Part shown: positions 20,299-33,900 of the stretch, in pieces
Layout: every line of letters begins with the position of its first letter
Numbering within the stretch: the stretch's first letter is position 1
Assembly: GCF_037975245.1 (NCBI RefSeq)
Contig: NC_092567.1
Location: 1,585,714 to 1,649,713, forward strand
DNA from: Apostichopus japonicus
Taxonomy: Eukaryota; Echinodermata; Holothuroidea; Aspidochirotida; Stichopodidae
DNA length: 64,000 bases
Direction of reading: 5' to 3'
Program-made: the position numbers and the translations under genes
Notes under the pieces: generated by a model
What the model saw: the letters and a program-made list of their open reading frames with translations, nothing else
Told to the model about the DNA's origin: nothing
The model's database searches: none

Positions 20299-21826
20299 TA
20301 ATACATATAGGCCCACAGCGCATGTGAGATGTACCCTGTACGAAACTTTCACTGTGCGATGTTATCGATTAATGCCTTCACAGAAAACTTCCATCAAAGT
20401 AGATCATACGATACTAGTGTGCTAAATATGTCTTAACCAATTCCAAACATATCTAAATATATGTACGAAAAGCTACGGGTAATTTTGAACGGATATATCT
20501 TCGTTGCAACAAATGGATGCAGAACCTTGAAGTGAAGGTTTCTATGGTGATGACGTAACTGTTCCGACCAATCATGGACGACTATTAACGCACACTTGCA
20601 AACCTGTTGGGAAAAAAATGCGCCCCACGGGGCGATTATGTCAAATGATCTCATTTATGACTTTATCAGTCCCTTGGCTGTATCGCCCTGACCCGCTCTG
20701 ACACGTACATTCACACACAGACACACACTCTCTCCGCCAGCATGACTGCATAGGTTACGATTATCATCGAAACCAAAAGTGGTTTGGTAGGCATTCGTGC
20801 GTTGCTGAATTTATCTATATTTATGGAGACAAAGTTTTTTACATAAACCTTATGAGACAGAGAATACAGGTTGGGGTACTTTATTAGAAAAGTCACCCAG
20901 GAAAGAACCTGGGCACGAAAACCAAACTACTGAACGACAGATCCGCTCTCAACCCTATTCCCCTTGCATTGGGACTGTGACTGTGTGATCATCGTCGGGT
21001 ACGGTGTGTATCACCATTCCCCTCGAAAGGGAACAGATACTACACAGGTTGAGGTATCGACTCATACACTGATGAAGAACTGGTACACGAATGATATGAA
21101 AATACTCATTGTGGTACTTGTCATATTTAAGCTTAAGCTATGAAATTTTATTACCCTCAATGTTACCTTCTATGTTATATAACAGATTTAACCTTGACGT
21201 TATCCACTCACACTGCTAAGCATTCTACTAAAACTATAGCATTCAAAAAGTCGGTCGTGACACTTTTAAGGGTTTCAAAAACTATATATTGGAGAGTCGC
21301 CACAACATTCTAAACATATATCCGAATAGATATTCGTGGGCGAAATGCAATATAATCTTAAACTTAAAAAGTGTCAAAACTTAATCTTAGTCTGCAACTC
21401 AGCAGGCTTATTCGTAGAATAAAATTATTCGTAGAATAACTCTCCAATATCGGGTAACCAAGGTAATATAGGTGAAAATGTGGGAGGGCTGAGGGGGTGT
21501 GGGGAGGAGGAGAAAACCAATATCGTAAAATATCAGAACTATGCTTCAAACACGGTCTTCTGCAAGTTATTTATAAAAGTTCAATAATTACAAATATTCT
21601 GATAACTTTGTGTGAGTTTTACTCTGAATGGACGCTATTCTACTGAATGTTGACATTTTCATGGTACGAAGTCGATCTAACTATAGTATCTGAGTACATG
21701 TAATGCAACTCTGGAACAACAAACAAGAATCCATCCCATAAAACCATTGTACGTTCCTTTGCATGATTCATGTGCTTTATTCTCCTTTTCCACTCTCATT
21801 CTCTGACCTAAGAGACTTCATTTCCA
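20299..21826. other. intergenic / 3' flank of the receptor gene
   Basis: No coding signal seen. This is the expected 3'-UTR side of the minus-strand receptor; the minus-strand polyadenylation site was not determined. Confidence 0.35.
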
Positions 21827-21955
21827 CTATTTGTTGTTCTCCATATCTGACATTGGTATAGTCCGACTATTACGTGTCGTCGTCGTTGTGGAGCGAACAG
21901 TCCAGTCACTCTTGACCGACTGAGGACGTACTTTGGCTCGAAGTCGATGACGAAC
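21827..21955 (-). CDS. receptor last exon: cytoplasmic tail
   Basis: Forty-two codons and a TAG, starting VRHRLRAKVRPQ. A basic juxtamembrane stretch is followed by a Ser/Thr-rich tail that includes five consecutive Thr. It joins in phase to the TM7 exon (GNQE|VRHR), as expected for helix 8 of adhesion receptors. Confidence 0.8.
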   Translation of the reverse strand, partial: VRHRLRAKVRPQSVKSDWTVRSTTTTTRNSRTIPMSDMENNK

Positions 21956-24900
21956 CTATAAAATGACCAGATATGTAAACAAATATATATAAAAGTACCT
22001 TTGTGGCACATACGCTATTTTCTGAAGCAGAAGCTTCTGTCGGAAGTGTTAAAACGACCAATCAGTGAGAAGTCTGCAGCAAAATACAAATACGACTTCT
22101 TACAGGTTTGCGCTGTTAACAAGGGAATATTATATGTTATATTACACACCTCGGTTTTGCTGTCGACATTTTATTCTGGGTAGCAACTTAAAACGAACGT
22201 ATCGATAACAACGTGACTTTGACGATTGCAAAATCTAAAACGAAATCGAACTAGCTATTATTCAAGGTAAGGAAATGGATCTAATAAATTAGCTTAATAT
22301 AAATGTGAAAGTTTAATTGATGATAGTTATGCAAAATAATGGTTACTATTAATGCAATCAATAATTTATCACCACACTTGTAACCCAAACCGGTAAAATA
22401 ATCAGCACGATAAAACATCGTATAACTTGCTGGCTCATTTCCGTATAGAACAGTAGGAATGTTTGGCCTACCTCTTGGTTACCCACGATGTGTATGAGAA
22501 AAATCCACAGCCCCTGCGGAAGCAGTATGAATGAAATAAAGACTTACTATCGTGAATAATAAAAAATGAACTTTGAAATAAATTATAAACTCTTCTCTTT
22601 CAATTAGCAAGTTAGTCAATGGGTGTCATGGAGCAAATTTGGGCATCATAAAGGCAGGGTTGAATGTAGTACGGTGCATACAGGAAAGGTAATATATGCT
22701 GTGCCAGTTTAACTAAGACATGACTATGTAACAAACAAAACGACTGATCTAGTTAGTTTACACTTTTCTCATTTATCAATGCGAATGAACTGCCATACAT
22801 TCCATGTAATATTAATGTAGCCGGATGAGTAGATCCAACTGTGCAATGAATATGCATGTAGACGAGTAAGAGAACTAAAAGGAGGTGAATTCCGTCCTTT
22901 TATATATATAGGTTTACACACATACTGTTCGTGCCATATTTCATCAATGTCTAAATATACATCGTCAGCTCCTTCCACTGGTTACGTTAACAACTGTAAT
23001 TAATACTGTGATTTTTGTAAGGAATATCGGAATCAGTTCGTTAATTGAAGAGTTAGATAGATGGAACAGATCGGCCGTTATTATGATTAGTTTGTTTACG
23101 ATGTATAGAATACATTTAACTCAGAACTTGAAACGTTATAGACAGAAAGTTATAAGAGCTTGATATTGGCATATAAAATATATAAATGTTTACCTAGATG
23201 ACGTACCTACTGAGAATTGTCAACTTTTTGTTAGGAGGGGGAGGGGGGGGGTACTCTTCGAATATATTAGCAAAAGCACACTTACATCGAACTTTATTTT
23301 GTGATACGTGTTCATAAAATTGTTCAAGATAACATACGAAAAGACTAAACACATATTGGTCTTCAAGAAACCTGCAGCTTAAATCATTTCTTCATATTGT
23401 GGCCATCATGGATGGTTAATATTCGTCTTGACTAAATAAGTTATAACCACTACGTCTTTTCCGTTTCTATATGAGCACGGTAATTTTACGATATGTACAG
23501 CACATGACCATCGTTACTCTGTAACAAAATAATGAAACGGTCACTAAAAGTAAAGATAAAGAACATACATTGACATTCTGGAAACCAAAGTTACCTGAAA
23601 ACCGTTAAAGATGTTGAACAAGTAATCAAACACAACCAGACTAGAATTGAGGGCGAAGAAAGCCAATAACCAAGGTAAACCTATCAGTGGTAACATGAGT
23701 AACAAAGTCTTCGCTGTAGTCCTGAAACCATGGTAAAAAGAGAGGGTAAATAAACATTAATAACAAGATAAGTCAAACACTTAAACACGTTGAGAATTCA
23801 CAACACTGAATCGGTACCAATTTAATGAAAGACGAAAAACATTTACTACATGTCAAGCACTAGCTTCGTATTACCTATGTATTTAATATCGTTCGGCTCC
23901 CCTTGGATAGTAAACATGATAAGATTGACCACAGTAGAGTGAGTTTACTCATTTGGTTACGAGCCTTACACTAACGTGAATAGAGTTAGTAAAACTGTTG
24001 TAAAGCCTACACCTATATTTCTTGAAATGATATTATTCATAAATGTCTTCGTTTAGCTTCGGATACTTTCAACTTTTATTGGAAATATTTCTTATTTTAT
24101 CGAAACTTATTGTTTAATTACCTTTTTTTTCTTAGATTTGGTTTCAGTTTATATTTCCTTCATTGTTTATAAAATACGAACTATATTCTTGCTTCTGTGT
24201 CTGTGTCCGTTTTATATTTTAATTTCTCTAATTTAATGTCCCAATTTCTTCGGGTGTGGGTGGGGTCGGGTGGGTTGCTCTCATGGATTCATTTTACGCA
24301 CTTTATTGCTTTTGTCTCGGGACGGAATCAGTACTTTATATGTTACCTCGATCTGGATATCTTCACATCAGTAATATTTCTATCGATCAGTTTGTTGATT
24401 TCGTATAATACAGCAAGAAGTAGAACCAGATTTACCTGTAAATCATTAAAAAAAAAATACTACAACCATCTCGGATTGTTTAATGCTCTAATTATGACGT
24501 GTATGCTTTCTGAGTAATATGTTTTCCAATATCTTATACATGCACAAATCAAATGAGGAAATTTAATCAAGCTTATTGCCAAAGAGGAAGTGATTAACTA
24601 GTGTCTTCAGTTTACAATAACATAATATAAACAAATCAACAAGCAAGATAAATAAGCAGCTGTTTGGGGTTCAGCTAACAACGTATGGTTGAGTCACCTC
24701 AGAACATGAAATCAGGCTTGATAACTTACCCCGATAATGATTCCGGTTGGAATAATGAAGGCCAAGATTTTAGTTCCATCTACCGGTAGCCAACAGCTAA
24801 ATAAAAAACAAAATAGGAAACTACCTTTCACCATATAACTTATAAATAGAATGAATTAGGTTTGTAGGGGTACACACCAGCTATATCTAAACGCTTTCTG

Positions 24901-27900
24901 TAAAGCTGTGCTCAATGTATGATATTAAACCATGATTTGTAATGTTAACCCTGTCGAAAAGTTTGCCAGATTTCCATCCACAGATTATAAAACCTAACGC
25001 ATTGATGAAAGGTTACATGCATCGAAGATAGATGACTGGGGAGTAATATATATATATATATGAGTCAAAACATAACACATGGATATGTAGTCTGTGGTAT
25101 CCTATTTGTGTTTGAAGATTTCAGCCACATTGTTATTTTTGAATATGTGTGTACAGGCCAAAAGGTTTTATTGGTTATTTGATTTCTGACCTTTGACCCT
25201 ATGGGATCAGTTCCACAGGTGCTACAACCCATGCCCAGGCACATTACCTACCGAAGTTTTAGTCAAGGAATTGTTTTCAAAACGCATTTTCGTACAAATT
25301 TTATCAAGTTAAAAGACTTTAACAGCCTTTAATGACTTGGCTTTTGGCGTTTAATATTTCACAATGCGCTGCAGAGTTACAGAGTCTGGTATCCCACATA
25401 GGTTTGAGGGTGTCATTTCGTACACTTATAATGACCAAAATGTTGTTTTTGATGGTTTAATCTTTGACCTCTGAGCTTTACACTGTGACGTCATAAGCCA
25501 CGGACGCACTACGTCCCACCCTCACCAAGCTTGACGTCAATCTGCTTTAAGATTTAGGATGATTCCGTGACACACTTTTTCGTTCACACACACAGTACTT
25601 TTTTACCTTTTTGAGGCTACCCCCTCCCCCACCCCTACAGTAAAGTAAGCAGCAGGCCAAGTACCGAGTAAGAGTACAATATCTCATCCCGAATACATCA
25701 CCTATTTGAACGAGATAACTAGCAGCATCCATACTGAATGAAATATTCATGTAATTCAGTGTTGGACAGAAAGAAATATATCTACCAAGAAAAATATCTA
25801 CATCTCAATCCTATATTATATCGAGTTTAAACATGAAGTCGATCTATTCCATAGTACAACATTTCTTTGACTTGTTAGTATAATCCGCTTTTTGATCAAT
25901 GATTCTTACTATCTTTCGCTAGTCAATTGCTGAGAAGACGTTGCCACGGTGACGCCTACAATGAAAAGTGGTAAACCTGTAAAGGAAAAATACAACAGCA
26001 AACTAAAACCAAAAATCGATGTTTTCTTTTAGAATGATAAGTTTGTTTCCAGTATCATTTAAGACTAACTTTTGTCCTGACCGAAATCGATTAGAAATAC
26101 TGATGAATAAAAGGTATATCACTAAAAAGAGGGTTAACGGAAATAGTAATACTCTGTGAATGGATTAATTTTTACGCTCTGCAATTCATATTTGTGTTTA
26201 CATTTTATGCTCTTAAACTTCAGGTACGGAAGAAAACTTTCTTAATATTGGGATGGTTTGCCTATTAATTGCATAATTCGCTCGTGAAATTTGACTCATT
26301 TCAAATCACATCAGATTGACATTGAACGATATTTCTTGTGTTATGATTGATATTTACCCCATCCTAGAACCATATATTTCTTGTGTTATGATTGATAATT
26401 ACCCATCTTAGAGCCATATATTTCTTGTGTTATGACTGATATTTACCTCATCCTAGAGACATATATTTCTTGTGTTATGATTAATATTTACCCCATCCTA
26501 GTGCCATATATTTCTTGGCCTTGAATTCACTGCTGAATACTTGGACGATATTTACATAAAGATGGATGGCTTCCACTAACATCCAACAAAAGGCGCAGGA
26601 AAGGAAGTAAAATATGATAACAGATATTAGGGAGCAAATAACCTGTAGGTAAAAGAAGAAAAATCAAAAGAAAATTACAAGACGAGATCTTCAGTTCTGT
26701 TACACGATTAATTTTAGTATTGGATCAACTTAAAGAGTTGGTAATGTCTAACATTATTGTGTTCTGACCACGAGAATAACGAACATTAACACTGCTAATA
26801 TTTCGATGGTTTGATGTGGTATAATTCAATTAACAGTTAGCGTTAAGGATTAGGCTTAAGGGATTAGTTTTAAGGTTGGGGTTGGTACTCAGGTTGTCAC
26901 ATTGTGTTCTCTTGAGTAGTCTACATGTCGAAATGTTTGGAAACCTTTTTCTTTTCAAAGAGCTGGGCATAGATTTATCTTCTTAAATGTTTTCCGTCCG
27001 TCATGACAATGTAAAAGTTAATGGAACAAGTCGATGAGGAAGAAATTGTTTTAAAAATAACTTTTTGTTGTTACACGCATTGATCACATGTCCACCCATT
27101 AGCTGTATTTACAGTACGTAATGAATACATTCGTCCATGTTTTAACCTGTGTAAATATTCTTATCATTTAGGCATTTCCTGAATGACAAGGTTCCTTGAC
27201 CTTCCATATGTCGCTAATATATAATTCCTTTTCGTGAAACTTTTCGTGAAAGTGAAACTTTCATAAATTCAGTACATTAGGTTTATTTTATGTGAACCAC
27301 ATTGTTCAAATAGAAATCAGGAAATTGATGGAATGAGGCTGAAGAATACCTTGCTCTCTGTCTTATCAATTCCAATCAGAAAGACGAGTTGTCCAAGACC
27401 CACCGACGCTAACAGGTTACTGTGAATAATTCGTATATTCTGTAATATTCTGTCAGTGACAATGCAAAGTTAAAACGATTTAAATATAGTTAAAGAATCA
27501 CAAGGGGTGTAAGTGAGAAAGCGGTCTCAGTCACGGAGGAGGGGAGAGGGAGGAGGAATAAAGATTCGAAGGCTAGTGGGACATTCAATAAATCACCACG
27601 ATACGGCAAAATGGTCCATTTGTGCATAATGTAACACACTTATTTATTACTTTATGTTCTAGGGTCTCAACCATAAGTTTATTACTACAAACATAAACAT
27701 ATTTATATTCACCAGAAGTGGCCCTTCTTATTTATTAAAATTGACCCGTTGAGGTTTATGAATATAGTGTCGTCACGGTTACCCCCTCCCAGCTCCTAGA
27801 TTTACGCCACTCTAACCGCCTCCGGCCCCTAGAATGGCGCCACGTTTACCCTCTCCCAGCCCTTAGTCGATAACAAAATCGGTTCCAGTGTGCTTATGCT

Positions 27901-30900
27901 AGAACTATGATCATGAGATCATAATTTATGACGCATGTCAGTAAACAACACATACAATTTATTGCTATAATATTTTAGGATGTTATCCAAACAATTTTCA
28001 GGTCAAGCTTTAGATCTTTTCTGAAACAACACGCAAACATCATCACGTCACGAAGCACCTGTATAAATTAGAAACCATTTACACCTTCGTCGAGTCTTTG
28101 TTTTAGTCTGCTGTAAATGCATACGACATTCATAGTAAGTTGTACAGACCTAGAGACTGTGGTCTCACCGCCCAGGCCTCTCCCTTCCTGCCTCCTTCAT
28201 CTCAGTACCCTCCTGTCTCGACATCATCTCTATGACGGCGATTACCGAATATGCTGAACATTCCTATATATGTGTTGATACCGCTAATAATTCACAAGTA
28301 GAATCACGCTTGAAATATGTCTATAACTTCCTGTCACGGTATTGAATACAAAGTAAACAATTACTTTTAGCACTTTAAAGTACTACTGGGTTTAGCCACC
28401 GCAAATAATTTTAGATTGTAAACCGATTTTAGAATGTAAACCTTTTCACTCTCGCGGTCACAGCGCGTTTCGGCAACTTTGTCCTATGAATGAGTAGAAT
28501 TATTAAATGGGTTTGCAGTACCCGAGAAATAGGAAGATACCAATGGTGAGGACAGCTGATGTGATAGTTACGATACACCCAATCATAGAGAGCAGACTCA
28601 AAGCTTGGTAGTGTGAAGTCGGTAACTGGAAGTAAAGCAAATACAAATATGTAAAAGAAACAGGTTGGAGGGTAACAAATCGCAAACTGGTTAAGACACT
28701 GCGTCTAGTTATTTTCAAACATTCGAAGTATCTCGCACACATACCAGATCAAGTTATCTGACACATGACCGAGCCAAATATAAAGACAGGGAACTAAATT
28801 AACTATGCATAGCGATTTCATTCTAGTAACTTAAATCATATTAAATCAAACATAATTTGGATCGTCTAGAAAAGAACTATGGGATCATGTGGACAGTTCA
28901 GAAAGTACAGGTGTGACGTATGTGTAACAAATACGTCTTATGGACAATGATACGTAGATGTATGACGTATGTGTAACAAAAACGTCTATATGGACGAGAA
29001 TACGTAGAGGTATGACGTATTTGTAACATAAACATCTTATGGACGAGAATACAGAGAGGTATAACGTATGTGTAACAAATACGTCTTATGGACGGGATAA
29101 CTACGGGTGTGACATATGTGCAACAAATACGTCTTATAGACGGGGATACGTAGAGATATGAGGTTTGTGTAATAAAAACGTTTTATGGACGACGAAACAA
29201 AGAGGTATGACGTATGTGTAACATATACGTCTTATAGACGGGGTTTATATACAGGTGTGACGTATGTGTGAAAAATACGTCTTATGGACGAGGATACGCA
29301 GAGGCATGACGTATGTGTAACAAATACGTCTTATGGACGAGGATACATAAAGCAATTATTACCCTTGTTATCCATGAGGCTAACGGGTTTAAAAATGAAC
29401 CGTAATGTGGCAAACAAAATTGGTGGGATTTTATTATATTTGTCCGCTGTAATTTACGATTGGGATTGGTTAAATATAAGTTAAATATGGGAGCGCAAGA
29501 TGTTTATAGAAGGAAGTTGTGATTGTGAGTACTTAGCACTGAACTATTTCTACTGCTGGGACTATTAACCATTGAAAATACCGGTACTCTTGGTGATTGC
29601 ACTGCTTATGTTACTACCAATAATACTGTAATTATGCCACTGCTACAACGCTATTACTACTATCAATATCGACACCAAACCAGCACAATGCGGACACCAG
29701 AACTAACATCAAATTCTAAAACTGATACAAATACCAATTGTCAGACTAGCCTAAATAATCGTTGCCCAGTTATGTTACAGGAATACATGTCATGTCCTAG
29801 GGATCAATAATCGGTTAAAGGCTACGAAGCATATAAATCACACCGAGGCTGCAATGGAGAAGACGTCAAACGTAAAAGAGAGCTGGTGAGATGAAGGCTT
29901 ATGGAAGTTATAAAAGCAACAGACACGCCAAAACTTTGTATAGAATATTAAAACATCGGTGTTCCAACCCTACAAAGATTATCGTGCACTTTTATTCTTT
30001 GGAATACTTTTTGAGGTGATTTATCAAGAATATTTCTGACCTGTTTTTCAATCTTGCCTTTCGGCTTACCTCTAGTTCTCTGGGTCTCATTATCACGCTG
30101 AAACTTGTGAGATGATACGAGAGGCAAAGCACGGTATCTTCATCTTTGATGACTGTTTCCATGTCTTCAGTTTGCCAAACCAAGTTAGTCTCCGTACTGT
30201 ATAAGAAATAATTTCACTTTCTTACATTTAGATTTTGATAACATAAACGTTCACCTTAACGCGAGCAAAGTAGTTTTTTGCATAGGTAAAACATTGACAA
30301 CAGTAACTGCTGATACAAGATGGAGTGATTATTTAAGTTCAGGCTATGTGGTAAACAGAACAGTATGTCAGGAAAAATTCAGCATGCCATCTATGTTAAA
30401 TCCAATGTTACTTTTAAATAAAACCATGCCAGCAATACCTTAACATGATACAACTTAATATAAGCATGTCAAAAATATTATTTAATTTTTTCAACATGAG
30501 CAACGTTTGAATTTTGGTTTGAACCTACCATCGCTCATGGGTTTTTTGCAATTCGTAATACATAGATCATTTGCAGTTAACACTGTTTGCAATTGTGAAA
30601 AATTGTCGAAAAGGGCAACAACAAAAGTATTCAGAAATGGCAAAGTATCCTCGCTGTGCTGCTGCTTCGATTAACACTTGCATGATTGGCCTTGCTGACA
30701 TATATGTTTAACAGTTAATTGTATACTCAAACTTTGTAGTTTAACATGCATTTGTACTGATAATATTTCCTCTATTAAGTTGAGAAATTGTGTAACAAAT
30801 AATTCCACTAACTAAACTGTTTGTTGCTATGGTACGTACTACAACGCATGCGCAAGGTAGAAACGGCTGTCTTTATCATCTTAAATGTGTAAAGCCTATG

Positions 30901-33900
30901 TGTATACACGGTCTAGATAAGTTACAAACTTATTGGTTTAATTCTAATTCCAATTTATCACCTTTTTAGTTCGTCCAGCCAGCCACATGTCGGAACGAAG
31001 TCAGAAACCTCTGGCTGTAAAAAAATTGAAAAAATTATTTACTTTAGTCCCATCTAGGCACGAACATGGGAACTGGGGCATGAGGTGGGCATCTTAATCG
31101 CTCCGTTCTATGAAATGACCACGTTAAAGCCGTTGATGTAAAGAACTACATTACACCATTAAATTACGCCATCTTAACTTTCTTCCTTTTTCGAGTTTTC
31201 TCATACATTAAACGAGCAATTTGTAAATATAGAATATTAAAGTAGAAAACCGCAATTGGTAAAAAAAGTGTTACTGCAAGTGTGTACCGTCCTTTAATGA
31301 AACCAGGAATATTTTGAGTTAATACATACTCGCTATTTGTATTCGTTTTTTTTTTTCGTTTCCTTTTTCTATTTTAGCGATTATAAATACATGGATATAG
31401 TATATTCGTACAGGACTACATTTCTATAAAGTAACATATTTAAAAGTACTTACCAAACTACTCTGACGAGAAAATACTATCTCGATCGGTTCGTCAAAGA
31501 GACCTTTGGGAGGCGGGTAGAATGTTACCGTAGCAACAGGGAATGGCCGCGGAACAAGGACGCAGGAACCACTGCGTGTGAAAAGGATTCTCTTATAAAA
31601 GAATGAGTGTGCATCAATCTTATCGAGTGTAAAGTGTACATAACGAAGCACTTCTATAACTGCGTTCATATTTAAGGCTGTGAAGAGTGCGACTATAACT
31701 TAAACATATTTCTTCAAGCATTAACTTCTACCCTTTGATATGTAAGGCTCTACATTTAAACTGTTTCCCCTCACAAACACTTCAAATACCTCGAAGTAAT
31801 ATGCCACGAGTGTAAACGTACATGCTGATCCTTTTATTTTTTAATTGCATGGCATTTCGAGGCAAATGAAGTGTTAATACGTATGTTAATTGAGCTATGT
31901 CCTGAAATGCGACGCCATCTCACGTGACTCACTGCCACACAATATCCTAAATATCATCAACGAGGCGACATTGGTTCTACGTTCTTTTTTTGCAACTAAT
32001 GTCAAATTTATATTAAATTTGTGAGCAAAGATATGATGTGGAGGCAATACCTAAGCTTGGTAAATTTTACAGGATTTCGCAAACAGCAGAGTTTTGTAGC
32101 ACACCTCCTAAAACTATATTTAAATACAACAATAATATTATTCTAATGATAATTGTTGTGACAATGAAAACGTCAATCGACAGTGACAAGACGCACACTG
32201 AAACTTTGATGTTGACTAAAGGTTTCGTGTTATTTTGAAAGAGATATTCTTCCTCTTCACCACCGCTCATTCCAAATCAAATTTTGGAAAAGTTTGATAT
32301 GCAGGCCAACAGCAAATGTAATGTTATCTTCTTTCTGATCTCATTTTTTAATAATACATGTTAGTATGTAATTTTAAGGTTCACTTACCTTTTTGTTTGA
32401 GAGCAGTAATTATCAAACGTTTTGTTTTTGGTTAAGCGGTCATCCATTTCAATAAGCAGAAGTCCTTTACAACAGTCGGCTGAAAGAGTTAATACTTTAG
32501 TTAAACGAGTAGCAGTGAATCATTTCAGACAGGATGCAGAAGGCAAAGAGTTTCAGAATAAATGGTCCTAAATTTATTAAAGACTTATATAGGTGTAATA
32601 ACATTTAGGCCTAAATGTATTTGGATCTTCAGTTGGGCCAAAACTTGGAAAATACATGCATTATATACTGATGGAGGTCGTCATAGATCAAAGTACATCT
32701 TAATTGTTGTTTCAACATTAATTGAAGTTTAAAGAAAAATAGCGTAATGAATTTAATTCAGACACTCATAACAATAACGAGAATGGAAAGCCTAACTCCT
32801 GTTCAATATCGTTGATGGTACTTCAATGGCAATGTTGGAGGTCAATTCTACTTTTAGGGCATCTTGTCCATCCTCTAGTAGTGTCAGTGGATTAAGTAAC
32901 AGCTTCAAATCTGTAACATACAAAGCAAACGCACAGTGAGTAGTAACTGAACGACTTTATTGTAGCTACACATTTTACTCTTCTGTTGACTTTTCGTCTT
33001 GACATAGTTCTGAATTACAATAAGGGTTCCGTATCATGGTGGTTTTGCAACATTAAATCTTACATTGTGTCATTTTCATTTCATTACCATCTGCAACCAG
33101 TACGGTACCAGTAGATAACATTTCATAAAACGCATGACATAATATTACAAATACGGTATAACATTTTATACCTGCGATACCTGGTTGATCTTTGACCTCA
33201 ATGATGATGTCATCTGTGGTTATCTGCAGTAGTTCGGATGTTAAGAATGTCGCCAAACCATCTACGGTAAGAGATTCGCCATTCACGGGATATGTACAGT
33301 TAATATCCATGTCAGAGTGCGAGTTATTAAAAGATGAAATATCAAGATTATTCTGTAAGGAGAAGATATAATATAGACTATTAGATACAAATACTTTTAC
33401 ACTTCACCAACTAACAAAGAAGTTATGCTTGTTTATAAACTATATGCAATTTTGTCTTTGTTTGTTTACCTCTATAATAAATCTTGCTTGGATGGAACGC
33501 TAGCAGGATCTATTAACTTATAAAACTCGACGGATATGAGTTACCGGTCGAAATAAATGCGATCAATATAATAGTCTTCATTACTTAGTTCCCGTAACAA
33601 TACAGCATACAATAAAAAAAATACAATCTACAATATTATGGTTATCTCACAAACTGTCTTCCTAAAATAAGTGAGGCCTATAAGGAACAGTAAATATAAC
33701 CTAAAGCTAAAGAAAAACACGAAGTTCTTACCGAGTCGCTGTTTGTAGATAAGCCCCACATGATGAAGTTAGAAGCAAATTTCGTAAGTTTATCTGAAGA
33801 TGAGTTAAACGCTGAAGAAAGTAGATGAAAAGTAAGTAAGCGACGTTCGTAATGTTTTCTGATTTATTGTAATATTAACAAAAACAAGGAACTTTGTTAC

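Noticed and set aside
24197..24517. 106-residue plus-strand hydrophobic frame
   Set aside because: Shadow of the minus-strand receptor exon at 24435-24347.
31572..31677. Upstream extension of the GAIN exon (acceptor at 31677, frame MNAVIEVLRYVHF...)
   Set aside because: The longer exon is out of phase with the preceding exon. The acceptor at 31571 keeps frame and yields the expected strand pattern.
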